The notes under the pieces: generated by a model
Seen by the model: the letters and a program-made list of their open reading frames with translations, nothing else
Told to the model about the DNA's origin: nothing
Database searches by the model: none
Program-made: the position numbers and the translations under genes
Assembly: GCA_047967505.1 (NCBI GenBank)
Contig: CM106540.1
Origin: Dipteris shenzhenensis
Lineage: Eukaryota; Polypodiophyta; Polypodiopsida; Gleicheniales
DNA length: 64,000 nucleotides
Strand: one strand, 5' to 3'
Shown here: in pieces, positions 1 to 12,200 of the stretch
How positions within the stretch are numbered: position 1 is the stretch's first letter
Layout: each line of letters opens with the position of its first letter

Positions 1-1641
1 AACGAAAAATATGCACCAGGCATTAACAAGCTTTTATTTCCACCCGTATAAGCAAACTCGTATCTTGTAGTATGAAAAACTTTAAGGAAAACATTTCACT
101 TAATGCATCAGTTAAGCCAGTGACTACTCATCATGCACAATCAAACAATCATCAAGGAAAGTCTAGTCAAGCAAGTTGAAGCAAAAAACCAAATATCTAT
201 TCGGATCTATGCCGTGGTGTATCCGCCAACCATGAGTAGAAAAAGAACCTATGAAAAAAGCAAAATAGGGATTATGCCACTCTACCATGATCACTTCCAT
301 GCTACAAATAAGGGAATACATAGTCATTTTAGGGTACTTTTAGGGTTCATTCCCAACCACTAAAAAGAGAGCCAATGCTATCTATTTGTATTCATAAAAT
401 CTTTATGAACATTATCATGTTCAATATAAGGATAGGAGCCAGCTCAATGGGTAGTCTTAAACAAATATAAATACTATTCAAATTTTAACCTTATGCAAAA
501 GCTTTTTTTTTAACACAAAGTAAAACTTAATTATACATATAGATGGGAATCAGGTCACCATTGTAAGTATGTATTTAGTAATTAAGTTGAAAATATTCCC
601 TTAGAAAAATAGCTCAATCAACATAGTACCCATATTATATATCCAAAATTTACAAGATCTCATTCATACCATTAGATTGTTTTCATCACTTGTCATCAGT
701 ACTAACCTCAATTGGCATTATGTATTTGGGTCAAAATAGTTTTTAGTATAGGATATAATGGAGCAATACATTTATGTAATATCTAGTGATCATAGTTTCT
801 AATATAGGATAAAATGGAGCATAGAGTAATGTTGTCATTCAAAAATGATAATATACCTTCCTTGACCATATACAAGTATCATGCATTCATAAAAAAAGTT
901 AGTCATAAACTGCAATATAATGTGCCCATAATGCATGTACATTAAATCTTCACATGTTAGAATGTGAGAAAGGGAATAATTTAACTATGAAATCAGGGAT
1001 CAATGTAGGAAATGGTCTTCTATGCACACATATATGCTAAGGGTCCATCTAATACAATATTGGAAATTGATGTGAGTATAAGTGTATGCATCCATCGGTG
1101 ATGTATATGAGTGTATGCATCCATTTGTGATGTATATTGTTGTACTAATCCATGGTGCTTTACGGCTTGAGTTGTTTGTAGCGCAATTAATCACAACAAT
1201 TTTGTATTTTTTAAAAGAAAAATGCCATAAACATTTCATGCTGCAAAATACACACAAAAAAATGGCATTTGTAGCATTAATCCAAGCATTTCCTACAAGC
1301 AATCTCCATCCCTCCCTTTCTTGCTTACTCTTTCGGCCACCTCCACCCTCTTGTTGCCCTTCAAGACTGCCTCTTGCCTCCTCGCCTCCTTGCTTCCTCA
1401 CCTCCTCACCTCCTTGCTTCTTTGCCTTCTCACCTCCTTGCATCATGCTTGTTGCTGGCAATTCCAAGGCTGTCCCTCCCCTCATTGGCCAGCTCCTCTA
1501 CTCCTCACATCATCCTTCTCCTCATTTTGGTGTCTCTAATGAATAGCTTGGGGGTCTTGTTTTTGGAGGGGGGAAGCATAAGAATGGCAACACCTTAATG
1601 CGCTGTCATTTTTCGTGCTTTTGCCACCCAAAAACAAGACC
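1..1641. other. AT-rich stretch without a recognisable gene
   Basis: I see no conserved domain, splice-supported exon or transposon protein here. Reading frames at 1.0-1.6 kb on both strands lie over a CT-rich low-complexity tract (about 1305-1450, imperfect cctcctcacctccttgc units) and encode simple Leu/Pro/Ser or Gly/Glu/Lys runs, so I do not call them genes. Two near-identical short phrases (about 1083-1100 and 1109-1126) are a small local duplication. Confidence 0.5.
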
Positions 1642-1758
1642 TGCAAAGCCCTTGCTTAAGCTTGAATGAGCCTCTTGATTTTGGGCGTGTTAAGCCATTT
1701 TTGACCATTATACCCCCAAAATCAAGAGGCTCATTCAAGCTTAAGCAAGGGCTTTGCA
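1642..1758. repeat. Perfect inverted repeat, 44-bp arms, 29-bp spacer
   Basis: The left arm (1642-1685) and right arm (1715-1758) are exact reverse complements over all 44 bases by direct reading. The spacer is 1686-1714. The transcript of either strand would fold into a perfect 44-bp stem. It could be a small foldback or MITE-like element, or a hairpin small-RNA source. No target-site duplication or transposon motif could be recognised at its edges. Confidence 0.85.
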
Positions 1759-1759
1759 A

Positions 1760-2249
1760 GCATTGCAAGTCCAGTAAACGAAATCAATCAGATTAGGAAT
1801 TGGCAAACTCAATTTGGGAATGGTCAGAAATACTTTGTCTTTGAATAATGCCTTGGATCATGGGATGGGGTCCCATGAACCTGCTGCCTATGACGACGAA
1901 TGGTTCTGCCCTCGACTAAAGGTGACGTGTGTAGTAGTAAAAGGATAGTCCTCATGGAATCTCCAAGGGGTCTTGATTTTGGCCATGATTTGCACATTCT
2001 AGCACTTGAGCCATATATCAATTTCCAACACTTGAGGCATATAGTGGCTTTGCCCACGCAATGTTTCCAGCTGCAATCCAAGCCTCAAGCAATCTCATAT
2101 TCTGTATCCAGAGACATCATGAGGGGTAGAGCCTCTTTTTGGTAGTCTCACTAGCAATATGTATTGAAAAAAAAATGTATTCAATTATTATATTCTTCCT
2201 TGCTATATGAATGCTCTTAATGCATCCAAATTGTAGAACTACTTCAATA
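1760..2249. other. No recognisable feature
   Basis: Unremarkable AT-rich sequence. Overlapping short open frames on both strands (about 1824-2145) have no recognisable domain. Confidence 0.4.
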
Positions 2250-2590
2250 CTACTTCTTAGTTATATTGTATAATAACCTCCATATGTATGCTCGTGAGAC
2301 AACAAAAAAGAGACCTGGCAACCCAAAAATCATAGTGCATTGATGCGCTGCCTTTTTTGGGCTACTAGGCCTCTTTTTTAATGTTTCCTGAACATAAGAA
2401 CAAGCACTTGTGTTCCTTACCTTTCTTTCCAATGGGGGTTTTGATTTTAAGGGTGTATGCCAAAAATTGATAAACAACATTATTTGATGCATATAGTTTT
2501 ATTAAATCGATAAAATGGGCATGAAAACATCTAAATTGGCTCTTGCCATTTGATTTGATGTATGACATGACCCCATTTGGATTTGTAATT

Positions 2591-2808
2591 CCAAAGATAT
2601 GGGGTCTTACTTTTAGCGCTTGAATGCCTAAAATAGGTAGCGCGCCAATGCACTGCCTATTTCATACATTTAGGCCTCAAAAGTAGGACCCCATGTAGGA
2701 CCAAATGAGGTCCTACTTTTGAGGCCTAAATGCATGAAATAGGCAGCACATTGACAAGCTACCTATTTCAGGAATTTAGGTCCTAAAAGTAGGACCCCGT
2801 ATCTTTGG
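2591..2808. repeat. Palindromic module P, copy 1
   Basis: Starts ccaaagatatgggg and ends ccccgtatctttgg. Internal arms 'ggcctcaaaagtaggacccc' and its complement surround the centre. Confidence 0.8.
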
Positions 2809-3033
2809 ACTTACAAATCCCAATGGAATCATGTCCTATATCAAATCGAACGGCAAGAGTCAATTTAGATGGTTTTCATGCCTGATTTCTCCATCAATCA
2901 AAACTGTATGCATAAATATATACATCAAGATATGCATCAATATATGCATCAATATATACATATGTATGTATGTATATATATATATATATATATATATAGA
3001 TACATACATACATACATACATACATGTGTGTGT

Positions 3034-3100
<67 letters not shown>

Positions 3101-3324
3101 CACATATAGATATATATGTATGTATATACATACATATATACATACTTACATACATACAGCAAAATGGGGGTCTTGATTTTGGGGGGGGTATGCCAAAAAT
3201 TGATAAACAACATTATTTGATGAATATAGTTTTAGTTGATGGAGAAAATGGACATGAAAACCATCTAAATTGGATCTTGCCATTCAATTTGATATATGAC
3301 ATGAACCCATTCGGATATGCAAGT

Positions 3325-3598
3325 CCAAGGATACGGGGTGCTACTTTTAGGGTCTGAATGCCTAAAATAGGCAACGCGTTAACGCGCTGCCTATTTCATG
3401 CATTTAGGCCTCAAAAGTAGGACCCCATTGGCAACACAATGGGGTCCTACTTTTGAAGCCTAAATGCATGAAATAGGCAGCGTGTTTGTTGCCAATGGGG
3501 TCCTACTTTTGAGGCCTAAATGCATGAAATAGGCAGCGCATTAACGCGCTGCCTATTTCAGGCATTCAGGCCTTAAAAGTAGGACCCCGTATCTTTGG
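3325..3598. repeat. Palindromic module P, copy 2
   Basis: The longest copy, with nested dyads: the sub-palindrome around gcaacgcgttaacgcgctgc (near 3371) and the block gcagcgcattaacgcgctgc (near 3533) flank a central pair of 'aaaagtaggaccccattgg' arms, one of which is repeated. Confidence 0.8.
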
Positions 3599-3745
3599 AC
3601 TTACAAATCCAAATGGCGTCATGTCATATATCAAATCAAATGGCAAGAGCCAATTTAGATGATTTTCATGTCCATTTTCTCCATATATCAAAATTGTATG
3701 CATCAATATATACATCAATATATACAAATATGCATCAACATATAC

Positions 3746-3810
<65 letters not shown>

Positions 3811-4133
3811 TGTATGTATGTATGTATGTATGTACATGCATATATATACATACATACATACATACAAACATCAAACGTAAGACCCCATTGGTTTCCCATG
3901 TCATGCATTTTGTTGTCTCTTGAGCATAACAACAAGCACTTGTGTTCTTTATCTTTCTTTGCAATGGGGGTCTTGATTTTGGGGGGGTATGCCGAAAATT
4001 GATCAACAACATTATTTGATGAATATAGTTTTAGTTGATGGAGAAAATGGACATGAAAACCATCTAAATTGGATCTTGCCGTTTGATTTGATATATGACA
4101 TGACCCCATTTGGATATGCAAGACCAAAGATAC

Positions 4134-4341
4134 GGGGTGCTACTTTTAGGGCCTGAATGCCTAAAATAGGGAGCGCGTCAACGCGCTGCCTATTTCATGC
4201 ATTTAGGCCTCAAAAGTAGGACCCCATTGGCAACCCAATGGGGTCCTACTTTTGAGGCCTAAATGCATGAAATAGGCAGTGCGTTGACGCGCTCCCTATT
4301 TTAGGCATTTAGGCCCTAAAAGTAGGACCCCGTATCTTTGG
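4134..4341. repeat. Palindromic module P, copy 3
   Basis: Same arrangement as copy 2 without the extra internal arm. The centre is ccccattggcaacccaatgggg, an almost perfect dyad. Confidence 0.8.
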
Positions 4342-4492
4342 ACTTACAAATCCAAATGGGGTCATGTCATATATCAAATCAAATGGCAAGAGCCAATTTA
4401 GATGATTTTCATGTCCATTTTATCCATATATCAAAATTGTATGCATCAATATATACATCAATATATACATATATGCATCAACATATACATAA

Positions 4493-4534
<42 letters not shown>

Positions 4535-4842
4535 GTATGTATGTATGTATGTACATGCATATATATACATACATACATACATAAAAACATCAAAAGTAAG
4601 ACCCCATTGGTTTCCCATGTCATGCATTTTGTTGTCTCATGAGCATAAGAACAAGCACTTGTGTTCTTTACCTTTCTTTGCAATGGGGGTCTTGATTTTG
4701 GGGGGGTATGCCAAAAATTGATCAACAACATTATTTGATGTATATAGTTTTAGTTGATGGAGAAAATGGACATGAAAACCATCTAAAGTGGATCTTGCCG
4801 TTCGATTTGATTTATGACATGACCCCATTTGGATATGCAAGT

Positions 4843-5052
4843 CCAAAGATACGGGGTACTACTTTTAGGGCCTGAATGGCTAAAATAGGCAGCGCGTTAA
4901 CGCGCTGTCTATTTCATGCATTTAGGCCTTAAAACTAGGACACCATTGTGTTGCCAATGGGGTCCTACTTTTGAGGCCTAAATGCATGAAATAGGTAGCG
5001 CGTTAACGTGCTACCTATTTTAGGCATTCAGGCTCTAAAAGTAGGACCCCAT
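4843..5052. repeat. Palindromic module P, copy 4
   Basis: Contains gcagcgcgttaacgcgctg, close to a perfect palindrome. The right outer arm is cut short at about 5052, where the next unit's flank begins directly. Confidence 0.75.
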
Positions 5053-5188
5053 CATAGATGGTTTTCATGTCCATTTTCTCCATATATCAAAATTGTATGC
5101 ATCAATATATACATGTATGGTATGTATGTATGTATGTATGTATGTATAAATGTATGTATGTATGTATGTATGTGTGTGTGTGTGTGTG

Positions 5189-5220
<32 letters not shown>

Positions 5221-5393
5221 TGTATATATATATATATATATGTATATGTATATGTTGATGCATATATGTATATATTGATGTATATATTGATGCATACAAT
5301 TTTGATATATGGAGAAAATGGACATGAAAACCATATAATTGGTTCTTGTCATTCGATTTGATATATGACATGATCCTATTTGGATTTGTAAGT

Positions 5394-5489
5394 CCAAAGA
5401 TATGGGGTCCTACTTTTAGGGCCTGAATGCCTAAAATAGGTAGCACGTTAACGCGCTACCTATTTCATGCATTTAGGCCTCAAAAGTAA
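5394..5489. repeat. Palindromic module P, copy 5 (left half only)
   Basis: Keeps the ccaaagatatggggtcctac arm and one ggtagcacgttaacgcgctacc palindrome, then passes directly into the 'acatcaaaagtaagacccc' module. The right half is missing. Confidence 0.75.
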
Positions 5490-5726
5490 CATCAAAAGTA
5501 AGACCCCATTGGTTGCCTATGTCATGCATTTTGTTGTCTCATGAGCATAAGAACAAGCACTTGTGTTCCTTACCTTTCTTTGCAATGGGGGTCTTGATTT
5601 TGGTGGGGTATGCCAAAAATTGATCAACAACATTATTTGATGCATATAGTTTTAGTAGTTTTAGTACACATACATACATACATATGTGTGTGTGTACATA
5701 CATACATGGATGCATGCATGCATGCA

Positions 5727-5757
<31 letters not shown>

Positions 5758-5888
5758 TGATGCATATAGTTTTACTAGATGGGGAAAATAGGCCCTACTC
5801 CGATTTTTGTGGAGAGACACAACTAGACAAATAGAGCAAGTCCAAGGGGTCGCTGGGGACACCTCCCGGCAAATGCAGATGCCCGGTA

Positions 5889-6372
5889 TGCAATTTTAGC
5901 ACCAATTTTGGGATGTAAGCTGCATAGTCATGTCCAAAAAAAGTTTTCAATTCTTGCATTAAATGTAGGGTGGTGAATATATGCTATTCCGTCATGGGGC
6001 CGGAGAAGACGGAGGCAAAAAATTGAACCTCCAAAAAGACTTCTTTTACCAGTCTATGGGGACCGCGGCTCTTACTAGTGTTGAGAGTGGACAAGACAGC
6101 TACCGTTGGTGTGATATGGGAATCTCCCAATCTGCAATTTTAGCACCAATTTTGGGATGTAAACTACATAGTCAGGTCCAAAAAAGTTGTCAATTATTGC
6201 ATTAAATGTAGGGTGATGAATATATCCTATTTCATCAGGGGGCCTGCAGAAGACGGAGGGAAAAAATTGAACCTCCAAAAAGACTTCTTTTACCGGTCTA
6301 TGGGGCCTAGCTCTTACTAGCATTGAGAGTGGACAAGATAGCTACCGCTGGTGTGATATGGAAATCTCCAAG
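5889..6372. repeat. Tandem duplication, period about 244 bp
   Basis: Copy 1 (5889-6130) and copy 2 (6133-6372) both begin 'tgcaattttagcaccaattt' and end 'gtgtgatatgg(g)aatctcc'. They differ by scattered substitutions and small indels. No coding domain was recognised. Confidence 0.85.
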
Positions 6373-7312
6373 TCTCAAGTTTTGGGGTACATGAAATTAG
6401 ATCATGCTAACGGTAACTCTAAGAGGTTCCAAAGGCAGGCAACATTCTTCATCATAGCTAACTCAAATGCAAGGCAGTGAAAATGCCAGGAGAGTTGCTA
6501 GGTAGCATTGATTTTGGGAAGGGATATGATGATACTTTGTTGTGTTATGTAGGATATTAATTTCCATTAAATTTGGGACATGTTAGATATAACTTCATAA
6601 AATCCTAAGTCATGAAATTAATACATTACAAGTTCAAGCATAAATAATAGTTGTGAAGTTAATGCATTAAATATTCAAGCCTAAAGAAGAATTAATCAAG
6701 ACCTAATGCACCGTACCAGAGACTTTGGCCTTACCCTCATTCCATAGACTTGCCAACGTAAGGCCAAAATTTTCATTCTTAAGAATATGTGGAAAGACCT
6801 TACATTTGGCCCACTTTTGGCGAAAAAATTTCATTCTAAAGAATAGGTGGAGTGAAATTGTGTTTGATAAATACAAATCAATGCTCAAGTTTGGACATTA
6901 TTAAATAAAGGTATCCTTTTGAAGATATTGGAACACATGAGAGAAATAATATTGAAGATACATGAATTTTTAGACATACTATTAAAGACAAATGAACATA
7001 TAATGGATGAAATCCTATTGATGATACATGAATTTTCAATAGAACTGTTATTCAAAAGATTTGATGGATTGAATGTAGCTTTAATACATTATCCCTTTTA
7101 CAAGGGTGTTTGAGTTTAAGGCTTAAAACATAAGAATGAATTTGTGTTGAAGCCTAGTGGTTTGTTAAGGATATGTGAAACTTGAAGTAAAAGTACTTAC
7201 AATGGAAGGGATTATATCAAGATCCTATTAAGGACATGTGAACATATAGTAGAATAATTCTACATAAAATCAGTGGATCAAACTTAATGGCTCAAAAGCA
7301 AAAAGGGATGAT
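6373..7312. other. No recognisable gene
   Basis: AT-rich. A short duplicated phrase (about 6763-6843, 'attttcattctt/ctaaagaat') occurs and short open frames (6919-7113) look like low-complexity Ile/Glu sequence. Nothing supports a gene. Confidence 0.4.
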
Positions 7313-7450
7313 GGTGCAACCTAGGGGCTACTCTACGGCACTATGGCAGCAATCTTTGTAGTTACTATCAAAGGTAGTGTAACTTTTTTGTCAAGGAAAG
7401 AGACGCGAACCACTCCACATGACCTAGATCTGTATGACCTAGGTTGCACC
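7313..7450. mobile_element. Candidate 138-bp MITE-like element with 13-bp terminal inverted repeats
   Basis: The exact 13-mer ggtgcaacctagg (7313-7325) is mirrored by cctaggttgcacc (7438-7450). The size suits a small non-autonomous DNA element. I see no convincing target-site duplication, so the call rests on the inverted termini alone. Confidence 0.3.
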
Positions 7451-8368
7451 GACTTGTTTCTTTCATGGATAAAAAGTGACCCTTAGGTGATGCTATAGCA
7501 CTCCCTTTTTTGGTCCATTATTATAGCACAATTGGGGCCTTTTGACCTAATACTAGCTACCCATCAAATATTTGTTGTAGATGTTAGGGGTAATTACCAA
7601 ACTACTAGTGGTAGTTTTATCACCACCATTAGTAATTTTATTTGAGTGTTCCTTAATGGTAGTTCTCCTACTACTACATACAATATTACCAATAGTAGTC
7701 CTAATCCCAATGATAGTACACATAATATTATTATACCGTCCAACTTTAATCATCATTATATCTATGAATGCATATATATAGGTCTATCTATATCTATACC
7801 TATTTATTCGTCATCCAATACGTTTGCATTTATTTTTGGTGCTTTGCTTACTTTGAAACTAAAGATAATGTGATTTCATTATTGTTTGCATTGTTGTCAA
7901 ACATGAGGAGCTGGAATGCATAAGAGTTGGGAGGCACATTATAATTTCTGTGCAGATTTGAGCCATTGAATAGCCTATTGATTCTGATTGTTTTCTTTCT
8001 TATTAAATCCTTAATTTGGTTATTTCACACCGAGCATCGCCATATCAATTATTTTTTTCTTTGTTCTAGTAATGTCCTATCGCAGCATAGTCTAGGGTTA
8101 ATCAAACAAGATAAATGGGTGCTCACATTTAATATATTTTTGAGAGTCAGAGGATAGTGGCTGTAGACTACAAAATCATCACTTTGAATAAATTTGGCAA
8201 GATTCTTCTGATAGAAGGAATAATTTCTATTGCACTAAAGATGAAAGAAAATTATCAAAAGGCTGATACAAGGCTCAAAATCACACTGGTGCTACTAGGC
8301 TTAATAGTCGTAGGCTAGTAGTAGTACTAGTGTATTTACTAAGTAGTGTGCATGCCTCTCCTCATTAA
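7451..8368. other. No recognisable gene
   Basis: AT-rich, with 'tagtagt/ggtagt' phrases near 7590-7700 and no domain recognised on either strand. Confidence 0.4.
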
Positions 8369-8532
8369 AATTCATAGTCTTCAAAAATATATAATACATA
8401 AGTCAAAATATTCTAATTAGTTTTATCATCCTAATGTTGAAACTGACTTCAATTCATAGTCTTCAAAAAGGTATAATACATAAGTCAAAATATTCCAATT
8501 AGTTTTATTGTCCTCATGTCGAAACTGACTTT
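8369..8532. repeat. Tandem duplication, period 82 bp
   Basis: 'aattcatagtcttcaaaaa' starts at 8369 and again at 8451. The two copies run to the 'gaaactgactt' phrase with about ten differences. Confidence 0.85.
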
Positions 8533-8584
8533 CTCTTCCTTCGTCTCCTATGAGCTTCAAACCTTTAATCCATTAATCTCTCAA

Positions 8585-8965
8585 ATAGTAAGAATGGTCT
8601 TGTATTAAGAGACGATGATATCTAAAGTGATCTACAAATACTAAGAATGGTCTTATATTAAGAGGTGATGATATCTCAAGTGTTATACAAACCGTAAGAA
8701 TGGTTTTGTATTAAAAGGTGATGATATCTCAAGTGTTCTACAAATAGTAAGAATGGTTCAAGTGTTCTACAAAAGTATTAGGTACCTCTTAGTGGCTGAA
8801 GGGAAGGAGTGATGATATCTCAAGTATTCTACAAATAGTAAGAATGGTCTTGTATTAAGAGGTGATGATATCTCAAGTGTTCTACAAATAGTAATAATGG
8901 TTTTGTATTAGGAGGTGATGATATCTCAAGTGTTCTATAAAACTATTAGATACCTCTTAGTGGTT
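8585..8965. repeat. Irregular tandem repeat of a unit of about 58 bp
   Basis: The phrase 'agtaagaatggtcttgtatt' followed by 'gatgatatctcaagtgttct' occurs about six times, with partial and fused units and two interruptions by 'tattaggtacctcttagtgg'. It is a minisatellite-like tract with unequal unit lengths, not a CRISPR array: units abut and there are no unique spacers. Confidence 0.85.
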
Positions 8966-9609
8966 GAAGGGAAGGGGTTGGAAGTATGGGCAAAATCTCT
9001 AGGAACTACAGGATGGTTGCAAGAACAATTTTGAATGTCATAAATGACACTTAGGTTTTTCAACATATGGGTGAACTATTTTTAAACATTTTCTTTCATG
9101 GTTGATAACACTTTTAATAAGAAGAACCATTTTGAATGTCATAAGTGTTGATGCAATCCCATGCTATGAAGTCTACAGAAAGTTTTTTTTCCCCACATAT
9201 GGGTGAAGTGATGTTTATGTTACTAAGTTCAACATATCAAGCAACGCATTTGTTTTGATTATTGAAGGAGTTTGATAATAAGACCCATTTCAAATGCAAA
9301 AGAATTGTTGTATCAGTAATGGAATCCGCTTTGGAGTGGAAATTCGGTTTCTTTCAAACCACATACTATTGTTGCATAATGTGAGTATGGCTCCAATTGG
9401 AAGTTAAGGTAGACTATAATTCGCAATATTGGTATAGTTACACATAGTAACATAAGTTTTATTTTCGATAATTTTCCCAAATAGTGGTTTCCACAAAGCT
9501 ATGTTGAATACCTCGATAAGGAAATTGTGGAAAAGCTCGCTCGCTTTTTTGGGCCCGCTCGCTTTTCCTCGCCGCTCTATCGACTGCCTCCAACCCATGC
9601 CACTTTCTG
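8966..9609. other. Diffuse duplicated phrases, no gene
   Basis: 'attttgaatgtcataa' and 'acatatgggtgaa' occur twice each (about 9029-9075 and 9127-9206), suggesting an old duplication of about 100 bp. No coding domain is visible. Confidence 0.4.
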
Positions 9610-12200
9610 CAATACGGCACAAGAGATATGGTCATCCTAATTTCAAAAGCTTGATACAATTGAGAAATCAAAACATGGCACTAGGCATTTTAAAACTACA
9701 ATTTCTTGGAAAATTTTACAAGGCACGTTGCTTTGGAAAACAAAAGAGAGAAAAATTTGGTAGAAGAACCTCTTGAGCAAGAGGTATTATTGATTTGATT
9801 CATACAAATGTATAGAGTTATGCATAGACCCGCAGCATCAATGGTTCATTGTACTACTTGACTTTCATTGATGACTACAATAGATATTATTAGGCATATT
9901 TTTTGAAGGTGAAATTTGACATCTTTTCTAGATTTCAAGAATTCAAATCCATGGTAGAGAACTAGATAGGAAAAAAGATAAAAACCATAAGATCAAACAA
10001 AGGAGGTGAATACATGTCTTCATCATTCATGTGTTTTTGCAGAAGTAATGGAATTCAAAGATGATTCACATGTGTAGATACCCCTCAACAGAACTCAATA
10101 GTTGAAAGGAAGAATGTGACTTTAGCAAATAGTGCTAGAGCAATTCTCCATGAGAAGTATCTTCCAAATTAGTATTGGGTAGAGGCAATTCACATTGTAA
10201 ACTACTTGCTTCATCGGCTTCCTATTGAATTGATTTAGGTTATGACACCTTATAAGGCATTCACTGAATACAAGCGATGGATTGGACATCTCTGCATATT
10301 TGGTTGCATAGCATATGCCTACGTACATGTGCAAAAAGTTGGCTATGGTGAAGAGAGCAAATCATACATGTATGATGCCATCAATCGAAAGGTCATAATC
10401 TCTAATTTTTCATGAAGAACCAGAATGAAAAAATCAAATACATAGGAGATGGTCACAACGATTACTTAGTCACCTATAGAGAAGGTTGATGAAGAACCCA
10501 TGAAGAAGATAAAAAATTTCCAAAGAATCCACCAAAAGAGTAGCAACTCAGACACTCTACCATACAAAGCATACCACTAGGCAAGGTTGACATATGCTCA
10601 AAAATGCAAATTGATTTAGATTTAAACCACTAATATTATGCTCTTATGACTACATCATGGCTACGGAGGAGCCAGTGTACTTTGAGGATGCAGTTGGCAA
10701 CCCAGAATGGTAAGGAAATAAGGCCATTGCAAACAAATGGGTTTACAAAGTGAAGTACAATCTAGATGGAATCATTGAAAGATACAAAGCTAGACTAGTT
10801 GTAAAAGGTATTGCACAACAATATGGTCAAGATTATAATGAGACTTATGCTCTAGTACCAAACATGGATTGCATAATATTTTTGATATCACTACCGACAC
10901 TCCTTAGATGGGATGTGTACTAGGTAGATGTCAAAAATGGTTTTCTCAATGGTTCCTGAGATGAGAAAGTCTACATGCAAGCCTAATAGGGTATGTTGAA
11001 CCAGGAAAGAGCATAAGGTTTCCCATCTCAAAAAGAGTCTCTATGGATTAAAGTAAGCACCAAAAGTTGGTATAGCAAAATCAACAAGTATTCTACTAAT
11101 CTCGGATGCATGAAGTCCAATGCAGATCTATCATATTCTCTACTACAAAGATAAAGGGGAAGACATTGCTATTGTATTTTAGTATGTAGATGATCTAAAT
11201 GTGATAGCAATGCAAAATTTATTAGCAAGCTGAAACAAGACTCATTTGCAGAGCTCAACATGAAAGATCTTGGACCTATGCACTATTGATGGAGAGAATC
11301 AAACAACACCTTCATGAGCTAGCAAAAATATGTGGATAATATCCTACAAAAGTTTTATATGGTAGATTGCAAGATTGCAACCACCCCCATGGAGAATAGT
11401 TTGAAACTAACAAAACATCTAGAAAAGCCTACAATCAATGACAAGTACTATTGGTAGCTCATCAAGTCTCTTATATATCTGCCTATCACAAGGCCAGATA
11501 TTTGTTGTGTAGTGAGTTCACTAATACAATTTATGGCAAATCCAAAACAGTCTCACTGGAATGCATCTAAGAGAAAGTTAAGGTACATCAAAGGTACAAG
11601 ATAGTTTGGAATTGAATATAAAGGAAGTCATCCCAGGTTGAGCCAAGGTTACATGGATATTGTGATAGTGACTATGTAGGAGATCATGAGACCAGGGCAT
11701 CCATACAAGGATATGCTTTTTTCCTTGGTCAAGGTGCTATATCATGGTTGTTTGACAAGTAGCCAATTGCTTCTTTGTTTTCAATAGAAGAAAAATATAG
11801 AGCACTCACAACAGATGCATGTGAGGCTATATGGCACAAAAGACATTGTTAGAAACATATTACTTTGATGAGTCAAAGCCAACAACAATATACCGTGATA
11901 ATGAATTAGCTCAAGCATTAGCCAAGAATCCAATATATCACTCCAAGAAAAAGCACATTGATGTCAAAGAGCACTTCATTAGAAAAAGAGTGTTACTTGG
12001 TGACATGATACATCATATTGCAACATTGTGATAGCAAGGAGAATGTTATAGACATCTTTACCAAACCACTTAGGAAAGAGCTTTTTGAGAAACACCAGCA
12101 AGTCCTTCATTTGATGCAGAGGAAGTACATTCGCATTAAAGGGGTGTGTGATGGAATGTAATGCTCATCCCTCTCCATTCCCCATAGTCTTGAGGGAAGG
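9610..12200 (+). pseudogene. Ty1-copia retrotransposon pol remnant (copia-A)
   Basis: A degraded copia polyprotein with domains in order: GAG-pre-integrase (about 9618-9765, RYGHPNFKSL, then CFGKQKREKF), integrase core (about 9850-10120, 'DYNR', 'PQQNSIVERKN'), reverse transcriptase (about 10720-11320, 'NKWVYKVKYN', 'YKARLVVKG', the catalytic YVDD at about 11190) and RNase H (about 11640-12110, 'DSDYVGD', 'IDVKEHFI'). Five stops fall where the family has Gln: 10921-10923 (Tyr-*-Val-Asp-Val), 11054-11056 (Leu-Lys-*-Ala-Pro), 11320-11322, 11455-11457 and 11760-11762. Several frameshifts also occur. The gag region, 5' LTR and primer site are absent, so the element is 5'-truncated. It cannot encode working proteins. 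Confidence 0.93.

Larger units (their letters stand above)
2250..5870. repeat. Tandem array of composite palindromic units with microsatellite cores
   Basis: The same four modules recur: (1) a flank with 'ggacttacaaatcc' and 'atttagatg(g/a)ttttcatg'; (2) a TATA/TATG/TACA/CA microsatellite; (3) the reverse complement of module 1; (4) a palindromic module P that starts ccaaagatacgggg and ends ccccgtatctttgg. Equivalent starts near 2807, 3597 and 4340 give tandem periods of about 790 and 740 bp, with partial units on both sides. Because modules 1 and 3 are inverted, each unit is a large dyad around the microsatellite. A further module with 'gagcataagaacaagcac' recurs near 2390, 3920, 4640 and 5545. 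The open frames across the array are Tyr/Ile/His/Cys/Val simple repeats and are not genes. Confidence 0.85.

Noticed and set aside
1000-1546. Overlapping 150-160-codon frames on both strands
   Set aside because: Low-complexity CT-rich DNA opens both strands; the compositions are simple (Pro/Leu/Ser versus Gly/Glu/Lys) and no motif is present.
2831-3357. Open frames of up to 162 codons over the microsatellites
   Set aside because: They encode only Tyr/Ile/His/Thr/Val/Cys simple repeats on both strands, as any frame across TATG or CA repeats does.
8585-8965. Possible CRISPR-like array
   Set aside because: Repeat units abut with no unique spacers, unit length is irregular, and the context is a plant nuclear genome.
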